From NCBI RefSeq assembly GCF_021917145.1, contig NW_025813796.1:124001-188000 (forward strand): a stretch of 64,000 bases of DNA. The letters are read 5' to 3'. Source of the stretch: Hypomesus transpacificus (Eukaryota > Chordata > Actinopteri > Osmeriformes > Osmeridae). This document shows, one piece after another, positions 52,401-64,000 of the stretch; positions within the stretch are counted from its first letter, which is position 1, and every line of letters starts with the position of its first letter. Below the pieces are notes generated by a model, which was not told the DNA's origin, did not search any database, and saw nothing but the letters and a program-made list of their open reading frames with translations. Position numbers and translations under genes: made by a program.

Positions 52401-55400
52401 GTAAGGGGCTAATCTGCACATCTCCAGCTTCTACACACATTTAGTAAGGGGCTAATCTGCACATCTCCAGCTTCTACACACATTTAGTAAGGGGCTAATC
52501 TGCACATCTCCAGCTTCTACACACATTTAGTAAGGGGCTAATCTGCACATCTCCAGTTTCTACACACATTTAGTAAGGGGCTAATCTGCACATCTACAGC
52601 TTCTACACACATTTAGTAAGGGGCTAATCTGCACATCTCCAGCTTCTACACACATTTAGTAAGGGACTAATCTGCACATCTCCAGATTCTACACACATTT
52701 AGTAAGGGGCTAATCTGCACATCTCCAGATTCTACACACATTTAGTAAGGGGCTAATCTGCACATCTCCAGCTTCTACACACATTTAGTAAGGGGCTAAT
52801 CTGCACATCTCCAGCTTCTACACACATTTAGTAAGGGGCTAATCTGCACATCTCCAGCTTCTACACACATTTAGTAAGGGGCTAATCTGCACATCTCCAG
52901 CTTCTACACACATTTAGTAAGGGGCTAATCTGCACATCTCCAGTTTCTACACACATTTAGTAAGGGGCTAATCTGCACATCTCCAGTTTCTACACACATT
53001 TAGTAAGGGGCTAATCTGCACATCTCCAGCTTCTACACACATTTAGTAAGGGGCTAATCTGCACATCTCCAGTTTCTACACACATTTAGTAAGGGGCTAA
53101 TCTGCACATCTCCAGATTCTACACACATTTAGTAAGGGACTAATCTGCACATCTCCAGCTTCTACACACATTTAGTAAGGGGCTAATCTGCACATCTCCA
53201 GTTTCTACACACATTTAGTAAGGGGCTAATCTGCACATCTCCAGATTCTACACACATTTAGTAAGGGGCTAATCTGCACATCTCCAGTTTCTACACACAT
53301 TTAGTAAGGGGCTAATCTGCACATCTCCAGATTCTACACACATTTAGTAAGGGGCTAATCTGCACATCTCCAGCTTCTACACACATTTAGTAAGGGGCTA
53401 ATCTGCACATCTCCAGTTTCTACACACATTTAGTAAGGGGCTAATCTGCACATCTCCAGATTCTACACACATTTAGTAAGGGACTAATCTGCACATCTCC
53501 AGTTTCTACACACATTTAGTAAGGGGCTAATCTGCACATCTCCAGCTTCTACACACATTTAGTAAGGGGCTAATCTGCACATCTCCAGATTCTACACACA
53601 TTTAGTAAGGGGCTAATCTGCACATCTCCAGCTTCTACACACATTTAGTAAGGGGCTAATCTGCACATCTCCAGATTCTACACACATTTAGTAAGGGGCT
53701 AATCTGCACATCTCCAGATTCTACACACATTTAGTAAGGGGCTAATCTGCACATCTCCAGCTTCTACACACATTTAGTAAGGGGCTAATCTGCACATCTC
53801 CAGCTTCTACACACATTTAGTAAGGGGCTAATCTGCACATCTCCAGCTTCTACACACATTTAGTAAGGGGCTAATCTGCACATCTCCAGCTTCTACACAC
53901 ATTTAGTAAGGGGCTAATCTGCACATCTCCAGTTTCTACACACATTTAGTAAGGGGCTAATCTGCACATCTACAGCTTCTACACACATTTAGTAAGGGGC
54001 TAATCTGCACATCTCCAGCTTCTACACACATTTAGTAAGGGGCTAATCTGCACATCTCCAGATTCTACACACATTTAGTAAGGGGCTAATCTGCACATCT
54101 CCAGCTTCTACACACATTTAGTAAGGGGCTAATCTGCACATCTCCAGATTCTACACACATTTAGTAAGGGGCTAATCTGCACATCTCCAGATTCTACACA
54201 CATTTAGTAAGGGGCTAATCTGCACATCTCCAGCTTCTACACACATTTAGTAAGGGGCTAATCTGCACATCTCCAGCTTCTACACACATTTAGTAAGGGG
54301 CTAATCTGCACATCTCCAGTTTCTACACACATTTAGTAAGGGGCTAATCTGCACATCTCCAGCTTCTACACACATTTAGTAAAGGGCTAATCTGCACATC
54401 TCCAGTTTCTACACACATTTAGTAAGGGGCTAATCTGCACATCTCCAGATTCTACACACATTTAGTAAGGGACTAATCTGCACATCTCCAGCTTCTACAC
54501 ACATTTAGTAAGGGGCTAATCTGCACATCTCCAGATTCTACACACATTTAGTAAGGGACTAATCTGCACATCTCCAGCTTCTACACACATTTAGTAAGGG
54601 GCTAGTCTGCACATCTCCAGATTCTACACACATTTAGTAAGGGGCTAATCTGCACATCTACAGCTTCTACACACATTTAGTAAGGGGCTAATCTGCACAT
54701 CTCCAGCTTCTACACACATTTAGTAAGGGGCTAATCTGCACATCTCCAGATTCTACACACATTTAGTAAGGGGCTAATCTGCACATCTCCAGCTTCTACA
54801 CACATTTAGTAAGGGGCTAATCTGCACATCTCCAGCTTCTACACACATTTTCATGACCTTCAAGACGTTTCCCCTAAATATCACTCCCTGCCCCAAGCAC
54901 GTCACATCACCCGCATAACATGTTAAGCCTTTCGTCAGATTTTTGCAAATGGATCGGAGATGTGTCAGCAACCTCGTTTTTCACTTCTGTAGAGTCAACT
55001 TTCAGCTCAGTTCACTGTCAGGAGAGGACATTAACATTCACTCCAAGGAGTGCTATGTTGGCTAGGGGAGAGACAGACCTCTTTGTACTGCCAGCTCTTT
55101 TGTTTGAGGTCTTACATTAAGTTAAATGACTTTGCCAGCGGATGTCTTATTTCCTGTGTAGCACGCATCCAGTGACCTCACTCTTGGAAAGTCTGATGTT
55201 CTGTGGTGAGATCAGCAAACAGTAGACTGACCTTAGCTTTGACTGCAGGTCCCACAATGTCTGCACGCGATCCTCTATCTATGCCATAAGGGAAGACTTG
55301 AACATGAGTCTCGTCTTTGAGATGCGACTGTGCTATAATACTGCATGTGATTGGGAGTTGACACAACCTGTATGTTACGCGGAGACTGTTCACTCTATGC

Positions 55401-56812
55401 TTTTCTTATTGGATAGCCACGTATAAATGTTTGAGCGCACACGAGAGGGTCCTTGACGAGTGTTTCTTTTCCAGCTGTGGATTTCTTCAACCAGATCAAC
55501 ATGCTCTATGGCACCATAACAGACTTCTGCACCGAGGAAAGCTGCCCTGTCATGTCCGCTGGGCTCAAGTAAGGGTCTGCATAAATACGTGTTGAAAGAC
55601 GGGTTGGATGTTTGCATGTTTTTTTTATTTTTTATGATCCAACGATTATTGCAACTTCTCTCGTATAGGTATGAGTACCATTGGGCAGATGGAACCAACA
55701 TCAAGAAGCCAATCAAATGTTCAGCTCCCAAGTACATTGACTATCTAATGACCTGGGTGCAAGACCAACTCGACGATGAGACGCTTTTCCCATCCAAAAT
55801 AGGTATGAGTTGTAGTCTTGCAGTCCATTTCGGTTAAAGATTGTATTGCACTCAATCGCGTTTTTCTCGCTCTCAGACCCTGCCGTGTTTGTCTGTGGCT
55901 ACCATGTGATCTCTTACGTTGGTAACACTTTAGATGAGCTCACCAAATTCATAATTTATTAACCACTTTGTTACCTATTAGTTATTTATTTATTGTTTAT
56001 ACAAAATGTATCATTAGTAAAGCATTTGTTCACACGGTTAGGGTTCGGGTTTAGGGCTAGGGTTTAGGGTTTAAGTTTTGGTTAGGGTTTAGCTTTTTTT
56101 AGCTACATTTTGTATGAACAACAAATAACTAATGGTGAACAAACCGTTAACTAATAAGTAACAAATTGGTTAATAAATTATGTATCATTAGTAAAGCTAA
56201 ACCCTAACCAAAACTTAAACCCTAGCCCTAAACCCGAACCCTAACCCTAACTCTGTGAACAAATGCTTTACTAATGATACATTTTGTACGAACAACAAAT
56301 AACTAAAGGTGAACAAACCGTTAACTAACAAGTAACAAATTGGTTAATAAATGATGAATTTGGTGAGCTCATCTAAAGTGTTACCCTTCCGTTTTCACCC
56401 CAAGGTGTGCCCTTCAAGCGGAACTTCATGTCGGTGGCTAAGACCATCCTGAAGCGCCTGTTCAGGGTCTACGCCCACATCTACCACCAGCACTTTGACT
56501 CTGTGATGCAGCTTCAGGAGGAGGCTCATTTAAACACGTCGTTCAAACACTTCATCTTTTTCGTACAGGTAAAGTAAACCGCAACATGCCAAGAGGTGTT
56601 GGGTAGGTGTCTGTGGACGACGAGTGTTAGGAAGAGGGTTTTGCAAATGTTGTCCCCGGAAACGAAAGGAGACGAGGGCTGAAACGAGTGAAAACGTGAT
56701 CAAGGAAACTGTTGTATTTTCTTGTGTTTTACAGGAGTTTGGCTTGATTGACAGGAAAGAGTTGGTCCCGCTACAGGAGCTGATTGAGAAACTGACAACC
56801 AAAGACAGATAG
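46473..56812 (+). CDS. mob1b: MOB kinase activator 1B, complete
   Basis: Hippo-pathway scaffold that binds MST-phosphorylated sites and activates LATS and NDR kinases. Exons 46473-46486, 47773-47939, 55475-55568, 55669-55802, 56405-56568 and 56735-56812 give 216 residues, exactly the family length. Thr12 and Thr35, the MST sites, are present, as are zinc ligands Cys79 and Cys84 (DFCTEESCP) and the HIYHQHF histidines. Diagnostic MOB1B residues are SFLFG, LRMAV, EWVAV and TDFCTEES. Two substitutions from human: Leu for Pro in SAGLKYEY and KR for PK in PFKRNF. The start lies in a 14-nt coding first exon. Intron 2 (47940-55474) consists mostly of a 161-unit tandem array and intron 4 mostly of a palindromic element. 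Followed by dck, as in human 4q13.3. Confidence 0.97.
47045..47552 (-). mobile_element. Dispersed repeat (probable LINE 3' end) in mob1b intron 1
   Basis: The longer of two copies (other at 14.6 kb). The tail on the left is catttattcatttagcagac then cgcttttatccaaagcgact. The far end carries gaggtggggagttgattcca. The tail resembles the SINE tails in this window. It ends about 220 bp before exon 2. The LINE assignment is inferred. Confidence 0.6.
47940..54850 (+). repeat. 161-unit, 43-bp tandem array anchored on the mob1b intron 2 splice donor
   Basis: 6,911 bp of head-to-tail 43-bp units starting GTAAGGGGCTAATCTGCACA and ending in cacattta. Unit 1 starts at the very first base of intron 2 (exon 2 ends ...GTCAACA at 47939). 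The last unit lacks its final A and runs into unique sequence at 54851. Only two units are short, by 6 and 5 bp, near 50.66-50.71 kb; allowing for these gives 161 units exactly. Units differ mainly at one position (cagAttc, cagCttc or cagTttc) and by rare ggac, ctacag, aagg or gcaagg changes. There are no spacers, so this is a minisatellite and not a CRISPR array. Confidence 0.98.
55913..56393. mobile_element. 465-bp palindromic element with telomere-like arms in mob1b intron 4
   Basis: The element (55921-56385) has terminal inverted repeats GGTAACACTTTAGATGAGCT ... ending ctaaagtgttacc. The flanking 8-mers cttacgtt (55913-55920) and cttccgtt (56386-56393) are identical except one base, indicating an 8-bp target duplication and the hAT superfamily. 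Inside, the left arm carries ttagggtt/gggtttaggg runs (about 56036-56095) and the right arm their complement (about 56200-56253). No transposase is present. Confidence 0.8.
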
Positions 56813-57178
56813 GCTGCGAGGTATTCCTGCAGCCTGTGGTCTATACTTAGTTTGCACAGATACCCACCCTATGAGAGCTATTGTATGCAGTACATGAGGA
56901 AGTGTTCTTGATATGGCCAGGATTGAGGAAGGCTGTACTTCTGTTAGGCACCTGGAGATACAGTATGGAGTTAGCCTAACCCATTAGCGCTAGCTTTTTG
57001 CTGGTACATTTATTAACCTATATTAACAGTTTCGGCGAACTCAAGAAACGTATTCCTTTTCTGTTTGCATTTATCTTCAAATGATTGGAATATCCCTACT
57101 ACAAGTGAAGAGGTACATACATTAGGAAGGTTCTAGTGGTACAACAGTGTGAACAAATAAGTTGTTGGTGCCATTCCG

Positions 57179-57205
57179 CCCCCCCCCCCCCCCCCCCCCC
57201 CCCCC
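57179..57205 (+). repeat. Homopolymer C run (27 C) in the mob1b 3' UTR
   Basis: Twenty-seven consecutive C. Its complement could form a G-quadruplex; length is likely unstable. Confidence 0.95.
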
Positions 57206-58472
57206 AACTAGATTTCCTGACTAGAGTCAATGAATAACCCAATATCCTGCTTAGGTCTTGAACTACTGTTATAGAATGACAAGACCTTTACTTATCGAGT
57301 CCCTTAAAGTCACCAGTAACTCCACATTCCCAAGTGCCTAACATGGCTCACGTTCACTCTCCATCTGGTACAGTAGACCTTTTACGCTAGGATAAAACGA
57401 ACACTTAGTCTAGGAAAAGAGAGTTTTAGCCCTACTCAGATTCATGCAGAACCCCCCTCCCCCCCTTCCCAGAACACACGCAATATATAAATCTGTGTTT
57501 TTTTATGGTTAGAGTTATGATCTTATCAGCTTCACATTTCCTAAACATTTATAACCCATAGGATGCCTCTGTCTTGTATTATCTTACCAGCCATGAAGCA
57601 CTTTGTAAAACGTTTTTAAATTCTCGCCCCTCCATTTTTTCCTTGAATGTTGCTCCCACGTTATTTGTTCCCGCACAGAATGTCAATGCAATGCTTAACT
57701 ACCCAATGAAAGATGTGATTTCTTATGCTTTTGTATGGTCGTTTTGAGTTTGGTAGTGCCGTGCTTCAGAGAGCAGACGCATGGACATCCCAACATGAAA
57801 ATGGATTGTACTATGCAAAAAACGTATGCTAGGTTTACACTGGAGATGAAAAGCATTGATTATTTTAGTCATGTACTTCTGACCATTTAACAATAATTGT
57901 GGAACAATTGTTTTTGCTCTTCTATTTTTCTCTTTGTTTTACCTAAAAGTGATAGCACTGAAGAGTGAGTATGCAGTAAGGGTTGAAAGCAATGAATTTC
58001 ATTGTTTTTCTTTTTTTAATGTTATTTTCTAAACTTGTCTTTATTGGGAAGATGTGAAATGTATGAGATGTAACCCACAGAGCATAGGGTTTGGTGTTTC
58101 TTGGAAAGCATATTTTATAAGCATGGTGTGATCCTTGGGTGTTGTTAGCCCAGTTTTAAAGGGGACTTTCGCCTTTACCCTACTACCCCTTACGTCTACT
58201 AAATGCTTTGTTGTCATATAGTCTAGCTTATACGTTAGAAATTGAATGTGATTGTTCATCAGACAACCTGAAACGTTGTAATTGTAACAAAGCCATCTAT
58301 TTGTCATGCCTCTTTGCTCTATGAAAAATCTAAATACACATGGCACAAGTTGATACTGTACCTATAGTGTATATTCCCCTGGCTGTAATATAATCAAATG
58401 AATCGGTTGTAAATAATGTGGTTGAGAGGGTTTTCAAAGCTACTGAATTGAATGAATGCTGTTTACAAGGCA

Positions 58473-58478
58473 AATAAA
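58473..58478 (+). other. Probable mob1b polyadenylation signal
   Basis: AATAAA about 1.66 kb after the mob1b stop and 260 bp before the dck start codon, followed by a GT/T-rich stretch. Confidence 0.6.
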
Positions 58479-58737
58479 GAGGATCTTTGAAAGCGTTGGT
58501 TATTTTTTGGTATCGTTAATACTCAATTTGCTCCAACTGTAGCCTATGAATAGCTTAGTGAATGAGTGAGCAGTCGGGGCAAGTGAAGTCAGTGGAAACA
58601 TTGATGTGGGCGGAGTTAGGCAATTGCCACATCTTTGGCAGCTGTTTCCGTATGGCGCGAAAGCTTCAAACCTTCACCGGCGCTCAAGACATAACTTATT
58701 TGCCAGTAGACAACGTCTACATTTGTCGTTTAAAACA

Positions 58738-62285
<3,548 letters not shown>

Positions 62286-64000
62286 ACCGCAGCAGATGAT
62301 TGGTGCCTGTGTGGAGAACAGAAGCCAATCACAGGGATGATTAAACTGTGATTGAGGAAATGTTGTCATTACAACTATGTCTTTCATTCACTCAAAGCAT
62401 TTTAAATGTACTTATCTTATAGCTTAAGTGTACTTGCCTTCAAGGCCATTTTTGTAAAGATTTTTTCTTACGTGTGTTTTATATATTATGACCAATGTTC
62501 ATGGGGAAAGGAAATAAAAAGAATACATTTATAGCGATATGATGGTGGTTTCCCTAACTGTTTCAATGCGACATTTGTAAACTTGTTTTATTTATGAAGG
62601 CTCCTATATTAACTTTTGATGAGCAAATCTGCTGCTGCTGTTGGGGTCCAGTATGATATGGAATTTGTGTTGGGTTGTTACAACGTCAATATCTTTTCTT
62701 TGACATTATATTCCTGACATTGTCAAAAGTGTTTATATACAGTATTAATCTATAAGATTATGCCATTTACGCCATAGTACCATCTAGGGCCAATGTCAGT
62801 ATTTGACCACTTCTCAAAAAGGTAATGTGGTATATTGTTTTGTAACATAGAACATCTGAAGCACCTTAGATTTGCTGAATAAGCAAAAGACACACGATTC
62901 ACAGAGATGTGCACCATGCAATAAGGTAACTAAATGTGAAAATTACAGTTATTTGGTTTACCAAAACCCTGGTGTTGTAGATGTGTATAATTATTGCAAG
63001 CTGACTCAAGAGTAAGCATACAAATGACCGTTAAATACAGGTTGAACTTGAAGAACTTCACTGTTTGCAGTCCTGAAATGTAGCCAAGTCATATGTCTTC
63101 TTGTCAAGTGAACTTAACCGTTGTGTGTGTTAATATTTGTGTGTGTTAATATGTGTGTTACTTACACAATATTCACGGGTCTGATATGCTCACAGTATTA
63201 TTGGGGTTTTACAACAATTACAGCCAAAATCGTTTATGTAAATGGTTGGGGTAGAAAATTACATTTCTTACATTGTATCAAATTAATGTATCACTTGTTT
63301 ATTGTAATATCACTGTGCTGGTTCCGTCGGGCCATTTAGTAGTGTCACACAAGACGGTAAAAAGTGCGGTTAAAGGGAGGAGAAATTCAGACTTGCAGGG
63401 AGACAGACAGGCTCTTGGTGCTATGTTCAGCAGCAGAAAGAAAGACAGAGTGAAGGCACATACAAACCATTTTAATTCATTTGTAGTTTGTCCCTTACAC
63501 ACACCGGTACTTCAATTACCCCTGCATGGCTCCGTCGTACCATTGGACCTGACATACCATATAGTACATTTGAAAGTGGGGTGCTGTGTGCGCTGCATAA
63601 ATTAACTGTATTTGTAAGTCTTCCAAGAAAACGACACACGGCCAATGTTCTCAAGCTGAAAAGTTATTGAATGTAAAAAATATGTTTTATTAAGCATAAT
63701 AAATCAGTCCCATAGACCAGAACTCCAATGAGTTAAAGGTGAGAGACAGTGAAAGGGGTTTATAACAACCCAGAGTAGCGTCGTTTTCTGACCTCTACCT
63801 CCCACTCGTGGCGTGACGTTACAAGAAGGAAGGTACTTAAAAATGGAAAGATACACGCTGGGCTCGCAGTACTTCTTCATTCTTAGGCAACAGCGTAATA
63901 AACTACAACGGAAATTCGAGGATTTTTCAAATAATGGAGTGATTAGGTCTAACAACATGATTTACATAGGTGTTACTTTATGTTTAGTTTGTAGCATCGA
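62286..64000. other. dck 3' UTR and downstream region, no gene recognised
   Basis: The dck 3' UTR probably ends near the AATAAA at 62513. Beyond about 62.55 kb I see AT-rich sequence and only short open frames (up to about 110 codons) without recognisable motifs or convincing splice sites. Confidence 0.6.
62513..62518 (+). other. Probable dck polyadenylation signal
   Basis: AATAAA 228 bp after the dck stop codon, followed by AT- and GT-rich sequence. Confidence 0.65.

Larger units (their letters stand above)
56813..58737. other. mob1b 3' UTR and mob1b-dck intergenic region
   Basis: The mob1b 3' UTR probably runs to the AATAAA at 58473. It includes a 27-C run (57179-57205). About 250 bp then remain for the dck promoter and 5' UTR, so the two genes are very close. 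No other gene is recognised. Confidence 0.6.

Noticed and set aside
47940-54850. Regular array that could be mistaken for a CRISPR or for a protein-coding repeat
   Set aside because: Units are contiguous with no spacers, the genome is a vertebrate one, and every frame meets stop codons within one or two units.
56036-56253. Interstitial telomere repeat
   Set aside because: The TTTAGGG-like runs are the two inverted arms of a transposon with its own ends and target duplication, and vertebrate telomeres are TTAGGG.

Overview
The window comes from a ray-finned fish, almost certainly a teleost. It carries ten intron-rich vertebrate protein genes with GT-AG introns. It also holds tRNA-derived SINEs, palindromic non-autonomous hAT-type elements and many fresh microsatellites, a typical teleost mix. 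The species cannot be named from the sequence alone.

Layout from left to right: (1) 1-4047, upstream sequence with one hAT-type element. (2) ulk1 (+, 4048-20835), the autophagy-initiating kinase, reconstructed in full as 27 coding exons and 1,023 residues. (3) ube2g1 (+), a ubiquitin-conjugating E2. (4) 25.6-28.0 kb, the ube2g1 3' region plus several tRNA-like sequences and a hairpin. (5) arpc3 (-), gpn3 (-), fam216a (+), vps29 (-), with the same order and orientations as human 12q24.11. (6) noc4l (-) and pus1 (-), human 12q24.33 genes that lie near ULK1 there. (7) mob1b (+) and dck (+), adjacent on human 4q13.3. (8) 62.3-64.0 kb, the dck 3' region with no recognised gene. Every coding model closes in frame across all its exons. 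Six have their usual family length (arpc3 178, mob1b 216, dck 263, gpn3 285, ube2g1 169, noc4l 530 residues).

The genes are housekeeping genes with separate jobs: autophagy (Ulk1), ubiquitin transfer (Ube2g1), branched actin (Arpc3), RNA polymerase assembly (Gpn3), endosomal retrieval (Vps29), ribosome biogenesis (Noc4l), RNA pseudouridylation (Pus1), Hippo signalling (Mob1b) and nucleoside salvage (Dck). Two head-to-head pairs (gpn3/fam216a and pus1/mob1b) probably share promoters, and fam216a and vps29 converge with overlapping 3' ends.

The most unusual object is a 6.9-kb tandem array in mob1b intron 2. It has 161 units of 43 bp and begins exactly at the first base of the intron, so every unit repeats the 5' splice site. 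Other points of note are a conserved 12-nt alternative microexon in vps29, a GC-AG intron in noc4l, pyrimidine repeats grown into ulk1 splice acceptors, and a 465-bp palindromic element with telomere-like arms filling most of mob1b intron 4.
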